Source: Nocardioides anomalus
Lineage (GTDB): Bacteria; Actinomycetota; Actinomycetes; Propionibacteriales; Nocardioidaceae
Reading direction: 5' to 3'
DNA length: 64,000 nt
Assembly: GCF_011046535.1 (NCBI RefSeq)
Contig: NZ_CP049257.1
Coordinates: forward strand, 4,154,001-4,218,000
Shown here one piece after another: positions 1-8,177 of this stretch. The notes beneath the pieces were generated by a model. It did not search any database. It had not been told where the DNA came from and saw nothing but the letters and a program-made list of their open reading frames with translations. Each line of letters begins with the position of its first letter. Within the stretch, counting starts at the first letter, position 1. Position numbers and translations under genes: made by a program.

Positions 1-645
1 GCGGGCGGCCTCGATGGTGGAGACGTGGGCGGCCAGGGCGCCGGAGTTCTTCTCGCAGCCGGCGCCGAACCCCTTCACCGACGCGGCGTACGCCAACTCC
101 TCGGCCGGGGTGTCCGGGTCGGGGTCGCCGGCCAGGAAGGCGTCCATGTCGGCATCGGACAGGCAGTCGACCGGGTCGGACTGCCCGACGCCGCGCGGGT
201 CCATGCCGACGATGTCGAAGTGCTCGCGCAGCGCGTCGCCCCACCCGCCGTCGCTGGCGTACGTCGTGGCGGGCGCACCCGGGCCACCGGGGTCGACGAC
301 CATCGAGCCGATCCGCTCGTCGGGCTTCTCCGCCGGCACCTTGAGCACGGCGAGGTCGAGCGTGCGGCCGCCGGGGTCCTGGTAGTCCAGGGGGACGGTG
401 AGCGTCGCGCACTCGTCCTCCTCGCTGCCCGGGCAGAACGCCCAGTCCAGTGTCTGGCCGTAGAACGCCGAGAGGTCGGGCGCCGGCGGCTCGCTGGAAC
501 CGTCCTCGGGCGCCGGGGTGGGCGCGAGGGTCGCGCGGCCGGGCTCGGCCGAGCCGTCGTCGCGCAGGGTCACCGCGACGGCGAACACGGTGCCGAGGAC
601 CAGGGCCAGGACGACGAGGGCACCGATCAGGCGGGTGGCCTTCAC
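1..645 (-). CDS. Secreted alpha/beta-hydrolase, tripeptidyl-aminopeptidase-like (3' end off window)
   Basis: The first 215 codons are visible; the C-terminus lies beyond base 1. A GTG start at 645 gives a short basic N-terminus, one hydrophobic helix (about residues 6-26) and then an Ala/Pro/Glu-rich linker, so the enzyme is probably exported or membrane-anchored. The motif DPGGPG (about 118-123) and the strand GMDPRGVGQS (about 147-156) are typical of the actinobacterial SlpD/TAP-like hydrolases that remove N-terminal di- or tripeptides. The catalytic Ser/Asp/His cannot be checked because that part is missing. It follows holB by 18 bases on the same strand and may be cotranscribed. The peptidase specificity is inferred from the family only. 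Confidence 0.8.
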   Translation of the reverse strand, partial: MKATRLIGALVVLALVLGTVFAVAVTLRDDGSAEPGRATLAPTPAPEDGSSEPPAPDLSAFYGQTLDWAFCPGSEEDECATLTVPLDYQDPGGRTLDLAVLKVPAEKPDERIGSMVVDPGGPGAPATTYASDGGWGDALREHFDIVGMDPRGVGQSDPVDCLSDADMDAFLAGDPDPDTPAEELAYAASVKGFGAGCEKNSGALAAHVSTIEAAR

Positions 646-663
646 CGGGCCGTCACCGGGCCC

Positions 664-1866
664 TCACCGGGCCACCCGGTCGCCCACGCGGAGCGCGACC
701 ATCATCGACTCCAGGGCGAGGGCCACCGGGACATTGAACTCCAGCATCTGCTCGCGTGCGGCGAAGATGGCGGCAATGCGCTGGAGGTTCTGCTCGGGCG
801 TGGAGACCCGGGCCAGCTCCTCGACGTCGCCGCGGATCTCCTCGTTGACCAGGACGCCGGGCGCGCGGGTGCCGATCGCGATGGCGTCGCGGTAGACCGA
901 GACCAGGTCCATCAGCCCCCGGTCCACCATGTCGAGGTGGCGCCGCTTGGCCCGGGTGCGCTGACCCTTCTCGAGGGCGCTCAGCGCCGGGGCGTACTCC
1001 CGTGGGCGGCGCCCGCGCTCGACCACGCCGTACGCCGTGTCGAGGTCGGTCTTCTCCCGCGCGTCGAGCTCGCTGGTGACCTGGTCGGCCTCCTCCTTGG
1101 TGACCTCGGCCAGGTTGGCGGCCGCGGTCATGCAGGCGCCGAGGCTGAGCAGCTTGGCGGGGTAGGAGACGACCTCGCGGCGCCGGTTGCGGGTCGCCTC
1201 GTCGCGGGCCAGCGCCCGGGCCCGGCCGATGTGGCCCTGGCTGGCGCGGGCGGCGTACGCCGCGAGGGACTCGGCCACGCCGTCGGTGCGGACCAGGAAC
1301 GCCGCGACGTCCTCGGTGGTCGGCGTGGCGAGGGTGACCAGCCGGCACCGTGAGCGGATGGTGGGCAGCACGTCCTCGACCGTCGGCGCGCACAGCATCC
1401 ACACCGTGCGGTCCGTGGGCTCCTCGATGGCCTTGAGCAGCGCGTTGCAGGCCTGGTCGGTGAGCCGGTCGGCGTCCTCGACGATGAGCACCTGCCAACG
1501 CCGGCCGACCGGCGCCAGGGCCGAGCGGCGGACCAGCTCGCGGACCTCGTCGACGCCGATGGACAGCTTCTCGGTGCGGACCATGGTCACGTCGGCGTGC
1601 GAGCCGGCCAGCACCGTGTGGCACTCGTGGCAGACCCCGCAGCCTGCGTCGGGGCCCGGGCCGAGGTCGCACTCGAGCGCCGCGGCCAGCGCCACCGCGG
1701 CGTTGGACCGGCCGCTGCCGGGCGGACCGGTGAACAGCCAGGCGTGGCTCATGCCGTGCCCGGACGCGGCCGCGCGCAGCGCCTCGATGACCCGGTGCTG
1801 GCCGACCAGGTCGTCCCACACCTGTCCTGAGGAGGGCGTGCTGCGCCCGTCTCGAAGGGCCGTCAC
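664..1866 (-). CDS. holB: DNA polymerase III subunit delta'
   Basis: This is the clamp-loader subunit delta' (400 aa) of the replicative polymerase. The N-terminal AAA+ domain has a P-loop-like GPPGSGRS (about 47-54) with Arg replacing the catalytic Lys, as expected for a non-hydrolysing delta' subunit. A zinc-type cysteine set follows (C66, C76, C79, C82), then IVEDADRL (Walker B region) and the SRC sensor motif (about 172-174). The GTG start at 1866 is chosen because it overlaps the tmk stop by four bases (GTGA), indicating translational coupling. The tmk-holB pairing is common in bacteria. The C-terminal part is less conserved but complete. Confidence 0.95.
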   Translation of the reverse strand: MTALRDGRSTPSSGQVWDDLVGQHRVIEALRAAASGHGMSHAWLFTGPPGSGRSNAAVALAAALECDLGPGPDAGCGVCHECHTVLAGSHADVTMVRTEKLSIGVDEVRELVRRSALAPVGRRWQVLIVEDADRLTDQACNALLKAIEEPTDRTVWMLCAPTVEDVLPTIRSRCRLVTLATPTTEDVAAFLVRTDGVAESLAAYAARASQGHIGRARALARDEATRNRRREVVSYPAKLLSLGACMTAAANLAEVTKEEADQVTSELDAREKTDLDTAYGVVERGRRPREYAPALSALEKGQRTRAKRRHLDMVDRGLMDLVSVYRDAIAIGTRAPGVLVNEEIRGDVEELARVSTPEQNLQRIAAIFAAREQMLEFNVPVALALESMMVALRVGDRVAR

Positions 1867-2495
1867 AGCAGCGCCTCCACCCGGGCGCGGACCTCGGCGG
1901 CCAGGTCGTCGACCGGCCGGGCGGCGTCGAGGACGAGGTAGTGCTCGGGGTCCGCGGCGGCCAGGTCGAGGAACAGCTGCCGCACCCGGACGAAGAACTC
2001 GAGCGGCTCGCCCTCGATCCGGTCGCGACCCTCGAAGCGCGCGTGGCCGATCGCCGGGTCTAGGTCGAGCAGCACGGTCAGGTGCGGCCGCAGCCCGTGC
2101 GTGGCCCACCGCGCCACGTGCTCGACCTCGGCCACCGCCAATGCGCGGCCCGCACCCTGGTAGGCCAGCGTGGAGTCGACGTAGCGGTCCATCACCACCA
2201 CGTCGCCGCGCTCGAGGGCCGGCGCCACCACGGTGTCGACGTGCTCGGCCTTGTCCGCGGCGTAGAGCAGGGCCTCGGTCCGCGGCGACAGCGAGCCGGT
2301 CTCCGGGCTCAGCACGATCCGCCGCAGCTCCTGGCCGACCGGGGTGTCGCCCGGCTCGAAGGTCAGCAGCACCCGACGCCCCTGCACCTCCAGCCACTGC
2401 GCCAGCAACCGGGCCTGGGTCGACTTGCCGCCGCCCTCGCCGCCCTCGAAGCAGACGAAGACGCCGGTGGCGGCGTACGTCGCGGGCAGGCTCAC
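1863..2495 (-). CDS. tmk: Thymidylate kinase
   Basis: It phosphorylates dTMP to dTDP in the cytosol for DNA synthesis. The 210-residue length fits the family. The P-loop EGGEGGGKST lies at residues 17-26, the DR(Y/H) motif of the nucleotide-monophosphate site is seen in MDRYVDSTLAYQG, and the LID region carries FEGRDRIE. It is the first gene of a tmk-holB unit. A TAGGTT hexamer ends six bases before the GTG at 2495, so the transcript is probably leaderless and the start is well supported. Nothing unusual is seen in the protein. Confidence 0.95.
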   Translation of the reverse strand: MSLPATYAATGVFVCFEGGEGGGKSTQARLLAQWLEVQGRRVLLTFEPGDTPVGQELRRIVLSPETGSLSPRTEALLYAADKAEHVDTVVAPALERGDVVVMDRYVDSTLAYQGAGRALAVAEVEHVARWATHGLRPHLTVLLDLDPAIGHARFEGRDRIEGEPLEFFVRVRQLFLDLAAADPEHYLVLDAARPVDDLAAEVRARVEALL

Positions 2496-2501
2496 GCGCC
2501 G

Positions 2502-2507
2502 AACCTA
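2502..2507 (-). promoter_or_regulatory. -10 hexamer of tmk-holB
   Basis: TAGGTT on the minus strand ends six bases before the tmk GTG. It fits the actinobacterial TANNNT -10 element and implies a leaderless mRNA. Confidence 0.55.
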
Positions 2508-2536
2508 CGGGGCGCTGCCGACAGGGCCAACCTGGG

Positions 2537-2542
2537 TAGCGT
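2537..2542 (+). promoter_or_regulatory. -10 hexamer of the cation antiporter gene
   Basis: TAGCGT ends six bases before the GTG at 2549. Together with the divergent tmk hexamer it places two facing promoters within about 50 bases. Confidence 0.55.
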
Positions 2543-2548
2543 CAGCAC

Positions 2549-3607
2549 GTGCTCACCCGTTCCGACAGCATCCGGCTCGGCGGTGGCGCGGCCCTGGTCG
2601 CGGCGGCCGGGCTCGCCCACTACGCCGGCTGGAACAGCGTGGTCGCCTTCGTCGTCGCCGCTGGCGCGATCGCCCTGCTCGCCACCCTGGTCGGGCTCTC
2701 GGTGGAACAGCTGGGCGACTCCTTCGGCGCCGGCGCGACCGGGGTGCTGCAGTCCGCGCTCGGCAACCTGCCCGAGCTGTTCATCTGCATCTTCAGCCTC
2801 CGCGCCGGCCTCGACGACGTGGTCCGCGCCGCCCTGGTCGGCTCGATCCTGGCCAACCTGCTGCTGGTCCTCGGCCTGGCCTTCGTCGTCGGCGGGCTGC
2901 GCCACGGCACCCAGCAGCTCGGCTCGGAGCGGGCCCGCACCATCGTCGTCCTGATGCTGCTCTCGGTCGCCGCCTGGACCATCCCCTCGCTGGCGCACTT
3001 CGTGCACACGCCGGCCGCCGACCACGAGCGGGCCTTCTCGCTCATCGTCTCCGTCGTGCTGCTGGCCCTGTTCGCGCTCTCCCTGCCGTTCTCCCTGCGC
3101 CGCGACTCCGGCACGGAGTCGGCCGGCCCCCAGCACGAGCCGCCCCGCTGGCCGGTCTGGCTGGCGATCGGGATCCTCGGCGTCTCCGGAGCGGCCGCCG
3201 CGTTCGTCTCCGACTGGTTCGTCGTCGCGCTGGAGCCGACCATGGACTCCGTCGGCATTTCCCAGGCCTTCGCCGGGCTGGTCGTCGTGGCCATCGCCGG
3301 CAACGCCGTGGAGAACGTCGTCGGCGTCCAGCTCGCGGCCTCCGGCAACAGCGAGTACGCCTTCTCCATCGTGCTCAACAGCCCGATCCAGATCGCGCTC
3401 GTCCTGGCCCCGGTCCTGGTCATCGTCTCGCAGGTCTTCGGCCTCGCGGCGTTCACGCTGGTGCTCAGCCCGATGCTCGTCGTGAGCCTGCTGCTCGCCG
3501 TCGTGCTGGCCGCGTTCATCGCCTTCGACGGCGAGTCGACGTGGCTGGAGGGTGCGAGCCTGATCGCGCTCTACGGGATCATCGCCGCGTCGTTCTGGTG
3601 GGGCTGA
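2549..3607 (+). CDS. Calcium/proton antiporter (CaCA/CAX family)
   Basis: This 352-residue membrane protein has about ten to eleven hydrophobic segments in two halves. Each half carries the family signature: GNLPEL (72-77) and GNAVEN (251-256), whose acidic residues bind the cation in CAX/ChaA antiporters. A short charged stretch around residues 183-200 separates the halves. The expected role is Ca2+ (or Na+) export in exchange for protons; ion choice cannot be read from sequence. GTG is the start, with a -10 element six bases upstream. It is convergent with the ROK gene, with only six bases between the stops. Confidence 0.88.
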   Translation: MLTRSDSIRLGGGAALVAAAGLAHYAGWNSVVAFVVAAGAIALLATLVGLSVEQLGDSFGAGATGVLQSALGNLPELFICIFSLRAGLDDVVRAALVGSILANLLLVLGLAFVVGGLRHGTQQLGSERARTIVVLMLLSVAAWTIPSLAHFVHTPAADHERAFSLIVSVVLLALFALSLPFSLRRDSGTESAGPQHEPPRWPVWLAIGILGVSGAAAAFVSDWFVVALEPTMDSVGISQAFAGLVVVAIAGNAVENVVGVQLAASGNSEYAFSIVLNSPIQIALVLAPVLVIVSQVFGLAAFTLVLSPMLVVSLLLAVVLAAFIAFDGESTWLEGASLIALYGIIAASFWWG

Positions 3608-3613
3608 CCAGCC

Positions 3614-4768
3614 TCAGCCGCGCAGCTTGGCGTTGACCGCCGCGGGCGCGAACTCGTGGTCCACCACCAGCCGGGCCAGCCCGACCACGGCGGCGTCCTC
3701 GCCCAGCGTCCCGAGCCGCAGGTCGAGGTGGCGGGTGGCCCGGGGCAGGGCCAGCCGGTACAGCGTCTCGCGGATGCCGGCGACCAGCGGCGCGGAGGCC
3801 AGGCCGCCGCCGATGAGCACCACCTCGGGGTTGAGCAGGCACACGACGGTGGCCATCACCTCGCCGATGCGGCGACCGGCCTGCTGGGTCAGCCGCGCGG
3901 CGTCGGCGTTGCCGGCCCGCAGCAGCTCGCGGACCTCGCGGGCCGAGGCGGCCGGGATGCCGAGGGCGGTGAGCTCGGCGGCCACGGCCCGGCCGCTGGC
4001 CACCGCGGCCAGGCAGCCCTGCATGCCGCACTGGCACCGGGCCTCGGAGCGCGGGGAGACGCGGACGTGGCCGATGTCGCCGGCGCCGCCGTCGGCGCCG
4101 GTGTAGGAGTGCCCGTCGATGACGATCCCGGTGCCGATGCCGGTGGAGACCTTGACCAGCACCAGGGACCGGGTGTCGCTGCCCCCGGCGGCGTACTCGC
4201 CGAGCGCGGCGGCGTCCGCGTCGTTCGCGGTCAGCACGGGTACGCCGGGCAGCGTGGCCTGGAGGTGCTCGGCCACCGGGTAGGCGTCCCAGCCCGGCAG
4301 GATCGGCGGCTGGCTCGGCCGGCCCGACTCGGGGTCGACGGGCCCGGGCAGGCTCAACCCGGCCCCGCACAGGTCCTCGGGTGTGAGGTCGTGCTTGCGC
4401 AGCAGGGTGTCCATCGCGGTGGCGATCCGGTCCAGGACCTCCGAAGGCCCGCGCTCCACCGGCACGTCGAGCTCGGTCTCCGCGAGCACCCGGCCGTGCA
4501 GGTCGGTCACCGCGATCCGGGTGTGGGTGGTGTCCACGGCGGCGGCCAGCACCCAGGACTGCGCGGAGTTGAAGACCAGGCTGCGCCGGCGCCGTCCGCC
4601 GGTGGCCTCGCCGGTCTGGCCCTCGACGATCATCCCGGCAGCGAGCAGGGAGTCGAGGCGCTGCGCGACGGTCATCCGCGACAGGCCGGTCTGCTCGAGC
4701 ACGTCACCTCGTGTGGTGGCGCGGCCGTGGCGGATCAGGTCGAGGATGTCGCCGGGGCCGGTGGGCAC
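3614..4768 (-). CDS. ROK-family transcriptional repressor of the sugar operon
   Basis: A 384-residue NagC/XylR-type regulator. The first 60 residues form a winged helix (ILDLIRHGRATTRGDV...SRMTVAQRLDSL). The rest is a ROK sugar-kinase-like fold with DIGH (231-234) and the structural zinc site CxCGxxGC (C245, C247, C252). The GTG at 4768 is chosen over upstream starts because TACCAT lies six bases before it. It is divergent from the ABC transporter operon, with CTGGAC half-sites in between, so it most likely represses that operon and itself, with a sugar or sugar derivative as inducer. The ROK domain retains its zinc site, so it should bind ligand, but kinase activity is not expected. Confidence 0.9.
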   Translation of the reverse strand: MPTGPGDILDLIRHGRATTRGDVLEQTGLSRMTVAQRLDSLLAAGMIVEGQTGEATGGRRRRSLVFNSAQSWVLAAAVDTTHTRIAVTDLHGRVLAETELDVPVERGPSEVLDRIATAMDTLLRKHDLTPEDLCGAGLSLPGPVDPESGRPSQPPILPGWDAYPVAEHLQATLPGVPVLTANDADAAALGEYAAGGSDTRSLVLVKVSTGIGTGIVIDGHSYTGADGGAGDIGHVRVSPRSEARCQCGMQGCLAAVASGRAVAAELTALGIPAASAREVRELLRAGNADAARLTQQAGRRIGEVMATVVCLLNPEVVLIGGGLASAPLVAGIRETLYRLALPRATRHLDLRLGTLGEDAAVVGLARLVVDHEFAPAAVNAKLRG

Positions 4769-4774
4769 GGGGTG

Positions 4775-4780
4775 ATGGTA
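4775..4780 (-). promoter_or_regulatory. -10 hexamer of the ROK regulator gene
   Basis: TACCAT on the minus strand ends six bases before the GTG at 4768. The -35 position of this promoter coincides with the CTGGAC half-site at 4797-4802. Confidence 0.5.
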
Positions 4781-4796
4781 GTCGTCTGTGTAACGA

Positions 4797-4846
4797 CTGG
4801 ACACCAATTGCTTGACAGGTGTGTGACATAGGTCCAGTGTCTGGAC
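4797..4846. promoter_or_regulatory. Probable ROK operator and divergent promoter
   Basis: A perfect inverted repeat GTCCAG-TGT-CTGGAC lies at 4832-4846. A second copy of CTGGACA begins at 4797, exactly 44 bases before the copy at 4841, which is about four helical turns. TTGACA at 4812-4817 followed after 17 bases by CAGTGT (4835-4840) is a plausible plus-strand promoter for the solute-binding protein gene. The palindrome would cover that -10, and the distal half-site would cover the -35 of the divergent ROK gene. Binding by the ROK protein is inferred. Confidence 0.55.
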
Positions 4847-4867
4847 AAAAGTCTGCGCTCTTCTCCC

Positions 4868-4872
4868 GGAGG
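4868..4872 (+). promoter_or_regulatory. Shine-Dalgarno of the sugar operon
   Basis: GGAGG four bases before the ATG at 4877. It is one of the few perfect sites in the window and fixes the start of the lipoprotein gene. Confidence 0.7.
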
Positions 4873-4876
4873 CCCC

Positions 4877-6292
4877 ATGTCCATCCACCGCACTCGTCGC
4901 GCGCGGGCCGCTGCCCTCCTCGCGACCGCCGCCACGGTGGCGGCCACCCTCGCCGCCTGCGGCGGCTCCGACGACAGCGACGGCGGTGGTGGCGGCGGAG
5001 ACGCCAAGAGCATCGACGTCTGGATCGAGGAGGACCTCCCCGACCGCGTCGCCGCGACCCAGGCGATCGTCGACCAGTTCACCAAGGAGACCGGGATCGA
5101 GGTCAAGCTCACCGCGGTGGCCGAGGACCAGTTCAACCAGATCCTCACCTCCAACGCGGCGGCCGGAGACCTGCCCGACGTGATGGGCGGGATCCCGCTC
5201 GGCCAGATCCGCACCCTGTCGTCCAACGAGCTGCTGGACACCGACGCGGTGGCCGACGTGCTCGACGACCTCGGGACCGACACCTTCAGCGAGAGCGCGC
5301 TCGACCTCACCGCCGACGGCGACACCGCGCTGGCCGTGCCGAGCGAGTCGTGGGTGCAGCTCCTGCTCTACCGCAAGGACCTCTTCGACCAGGCCGGGCT
5401 GGCCGCGCCGCAGACCTACGACGACGTGCTGGCCGCGGCGAAAGCCCTCGACAGCGGCGACGTCGCCGGCTTCGTGGGCGCCAACGTGGCCGGTGACGCC
5501 TTCACCGAGCAGACCTTCGAGGAGATCGGCCTCGGCAACGGCTGCCAGCTCGTCGACGACAGCGGTGACGTGACCTTCGACAGCGACGAGTGCGTCGAGG
5601 CCATGGACTTCTACGGCCAGCTCCAGACCGACTACTCGGTCACCGGCGCCCAGGACGTGGACACCACCCGCGCGTCGTACTTCGCCGGTCAGGCCGCGAT
5701 GCTCATCTGGTCGAGCTTCATCCTCGACGAGCTGGCCGGACTGCGCAACGACGCCCTGCCGACCTGTGCGGAGTGCGCGGACGACCCGAGCTACCTGGCC
5801 AAGAACAGCGGCGTGGTCACCTCGATCCAGGGCCCGTCGGGCGACGAGCCGGCGACGTTCGGCGAGATCACCTCGTGGACCATCCCGGCCGAGGCGTCGT
5901 CCGACCCGGCCAAGAAGTTCGTCGAGTACATGATGACCGACGGCTACGAGCCCTGGATCGCCATCGCCCCCGAGGGCAAGATCCCGGTCCGCTCCGGACC
6001 CGACGCCGGCTCCACGGAGTACGCCGACGCGTGGGCCGGCATGGACGTCGGCGTGGACACCAAGGCGCCGCTGTCGCAGTTCTACGGCCCCGAGGTCATC
6101 GACGCGCTCACCTCGGGCACCGACTCGCTCAGCCGCTGGGCCATCCCGCAGGGCCAGGGCGACCTGCTCGGCGCGATCCAGGGCGAGCAGCCGGTGGCCA
6201 ACGCGGTCAACGAGGTCGCCAACGGCACCTCGGCCGAGGACGCGGTCAAGGAGGCCGCCGACGCGATCAAGTCCGCAGCGGACTCCCTGTGA
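4877..6292 (+). CDS. ABC sugar transporter, solute-binding lipoprotein
   Basis: A 471-residue extracytoplasmic binding protein of the CUT1 (MalE/UgpB-like) type. A twin-Arg-containing basic N-terminus and hydrophobic core end in a lipobox LAAC with the lipidated Cys at 28, followed by a Gly/Asp/Ser-rich tether. The mature part shows typical family features such as FTKETGIEV near the N-terminus, an acidic-aromatic binding cleft and WAGMDVG-type late motifs. It captures an oligosaccharide or glycoside for the two permeases that follow at once. It heads the operon and is controlled by the divergent ROK repressor region. The ligand is unknown. Confidence 0.9.
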   Translation: MSIHRTRRARAAALLATAATVAATLAACGGSDDSDGGGGGGDAKSIDVWIEEDLPDRVAATQAIVDQFTKETGIEVKLTAVAEDQFNQILTSNAAAGDLPDVMGGIPLGQIRTLSSNELLDTDAVADVLDDLGTDTFSESALDLTADGDTALAVPSESWVQLLLYRKDLFDQAGLAAPQTYDDVLAAAKALDSGDVAGFVGANVAGDAFTEQTFEEIGLGNGCQLVDDSGDVTFDSDECVEAMDFYGQLQTDYSVTGAQDVDTTRASYFAGQAAMLIWSSFILDELAGLRNDALPTCAECADDPSYLAKNSGVVTSIQGPSGDEPATFGEITSWTIPAEASSDPAKKFVEYMMTDGYEPWIAIAPEGKIPVRSGPDAGSTEYADAWAGMDVGVDTKAPLSQFYGPEVIDALTSGTDSLSRWAIPQGQGDLLGAIQGEQPVANAVNEVANGTSAEDAVKEAADAIKSAADSL

Positions 6293-7305
6293 CCATCAGC
6301 GGACCCACCGCACCGGCCGGCGCCACGGTCGCGGCCCCCGACCCCGGGGACCACGGCCGGCGGAGCCGGCGGGTGCGGTCCGCCCGAGCGCTGCAGGACC
6401 GGCGCACGGGCTACCTGCTCATCTCCCCCACGGCGGTCATCGTCTTCACGATGGTGCTCCTGCCCATCCTGTGGACGGTCTCGCTGGCCTTCCAGGACGT
6501 GCGGCTGCTCAACCTGCGCCGTACGGGCGTCATCGGCGACTACAGCCTCGACAACTTCGACAAGGTCCTCACCTCGCCGGGGTTCGTGGACGCGCTCATC
6601 ACCACGCTCGTCTACTCGGTGGGCGGCACCGCCTGCGCGATCGGGCTCGGGCTGCTCACCGCGCTGGCCCTGCGCAAGCCGTTCCGGGGCCGCGGACTGG
6701 TGCGCGCCTGCATGCTCGTGCCGTACGTCGCCCCGGTGGTCGCGGCGGCGTTCGTGTGGTCGACGATGCTCAACCCGCAGTTCGGGGTGGTCAACCACTA
6801 CGGGACCACGCTGCTGGGCTGGGACCAGCCGATCGCGTTCCTCAGCTCGGGCAAGCCGGTGACGGTCTTCGGCCTGGACCTGCACGTGAGCCAGTCCCTG
6901 CTCACCGTGGTGCTCTTCGAGGGCTGGCGCTCGTTCCCGTTCGCCTTCCTCTTCCTCACCGCGCGGCTGCAGGCCATCCCGGACTCGCTGGAGGAGGCGG
7001 CCACCGTGGACGGTGCGACGCCCACGCAGAAGTTCTTCCACATCGTGCTGCCCCAGCTGCTGCCCACCATCGCGGTGCTGACGGTCCTGCGCTTCATCTG
7101 GACCTTCAACAACTTCGACGACATCTACCTGCTCACCGGCGGCGGCTCGGGCACGCAGGTCGTCGCGGTGCGGGTCTACGACTACCTCATCAACCGCGGC
7201 GACATCGGCGCCGCGGCCGCCCAGGCGCTCGTGCTGGCCGCGATCCTGGCGGTGCTGGTGACGGTCTACCTCAAGCTGTTCGGCCGGTCGGAGGAGGTGG
7301 CGTGA
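6289..7305 (+). CDS. ABC sugar transporter permease, MalF-type
   Basis: A 338-residue inner-membrane permease with about six transmembrane segments and an extended cytoplasmic N-terminus of some 35 residues. The EAA loop that contacts the ATPase is EEAATVDGATPTQKFFHIVLP-like, near residues 235-255. The GTG start at 6289 overlaps the stop of the binding-protein gene by four bases, and its own stop overlaps the next permease by four. No ATP-binding subunit is encoded in the operon; a shared MsmK/UgpC-type ATPase elsewhere in the genome is the usual solution in actinobacteria. Confidence 0.9.
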   Translation: MTISGPTAPAGATVAAPDPGDHGRRSRRVRSARALQDRRTGYLLISPTAVIVFTMVLLPILWTVSLAFQDVRLLNLRRTGVIGDYSLDNFDKVLTSPGFVDALITTLVYSVGGTACAIGLGLLTALALRKPFRGRGLVRACMLVPYVAPVVAAAFVWSTMLNPQFGVVNHYGTTLLGWDQPIAFLSSGKPVTVFGLDLHVSQSLLTVVLFEGWRSFPFAFLFLTARLQAIPDSLEEAATVDGATPTQKFFHIVLPQLLPTIAVLTVLRFIWTFNNFDDIYLLTGGGSGTQVVAVRVYDYLINRGDIGAAAAQALVLAAILAVLVTVYLKLFGRSEEVA

Positions 7306-8177
7306 GCACCGTGTCGCGCGACGCCGTCGAGCGGCGGGTGCTGGGCGTGCTGCGCCCGCTGTTCATCGCCTTCCTGCTGCTCATCACCCTGTTCCCCTTC
7401 TACTACATGGTGGTGCTGTCCTTCCGCCCCCTGCAGTCGCTGCTGCAGGAGCCGGGCCAGCTGTGGATCAGCCCCAGCGAGTTCAACATCGACACCTACA
7501 AGGACGTGCTGCGCTCCACCGACGACGGCGGTCAGGGCTTCCTCAACTTCATGAAGAACAGCTTCCTGGTGGCCATCGGCACCGTGGTGCTGAGCCTGCT
7601 GGTCGCGGTGCCCGGGGCGTACGCCGTGAGCCGGCTGGAGTTCTTCGGCCGCCGCCAGATCAGCGCGGTCTTCCTAGGCGTCTACTTCTTCCCGGCGATC
7701 CTGCTGGCCATCCCGCTGTTCGTGTTCTTCACTCGCATCGAGCAGCGAGGGACGCTGACCGGCCTGCTGATCGTGTACGTCGCCCAGGTGGCCGCAGTGT
7801 CGATCTACATGCTGCGCAACTACTTCGACACCATCCCGGCCAGCCTGGAGGAGGCGGCCGCGATCGACGGGTGCAGCCGCCTGCAGGCGATGTGGCACGT
7901 GAGCCTGCCGCTGGCCCTGCCGGCCATCGCGTCCAACGCGCTGTTCGTCTTCATGATCGCGTGGAACGAGTTCCTCTTCGCCCTGCTCTTCCTGCTCGAG
8001 AAGCGCCAGAACTGGACGGTCTCCCTCGGGCTGTCCCAGCTGGCGGGGAGCATCGAGGTGCCGACCACCGTGCTGATGGCCGGCTCGGTCATCCTCACCG
8101 TCCCGATCATCGTCCTGTTCTTCCTCAGCGAGCGCTGGCTGGCCGGCGGCCTCACCGCCGGCGCCGAGAAGGGGTGA
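7302..8177 (+). CDS. ABC sugar transporter permease, MalG-type
   Basis: A 291-residue permease with six predicted transmembrane segments and the second EAA loop (EEAAAIDGCSRLQAMW, about 185-200). It forms the heterodimeric channel with the preceding permease. The GTG at 7302 and the stop at 8177 both overlap neighbours by four bases (GTGA), so the whole operon appears translationally coupled. Confidence 0.9.
   Translation: MSTVSRDAVERRVLGVLRPLFIAFLLLITLFPFYYMVVLSFRPLQSLLQEPGQLWISPSEFNIDTYKDVLRSTDDGGQGFLNFMKNSFLVAIGTVVLSLLVAVPGAYAVSRLEFFGRRQISAVFLGVYFFPAILLAIPLFVFFTRIEQRGTLTGLLIVYVAQVAAVSIYMLRNYFDTIPASLEEAAAIDGCSRLQAMWHVSLPLALPAIASNALFVFMIAWNEFLFALLFLLEKRQNWTVSLGLSQLAGSIEVPTTVLMAGSVILTVPIIVLFFLSERWLAGGLTAGAEKG

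Noticed and set aside
25..1353. Long open frame on the plus strand across holB and the hydrolase
   Set aside because: Its Arg/Gly/Ala-rich translation matches no family and is a GC-bias shadow of minus-strand genes; many other long antisense frames were dropped for the same reason.
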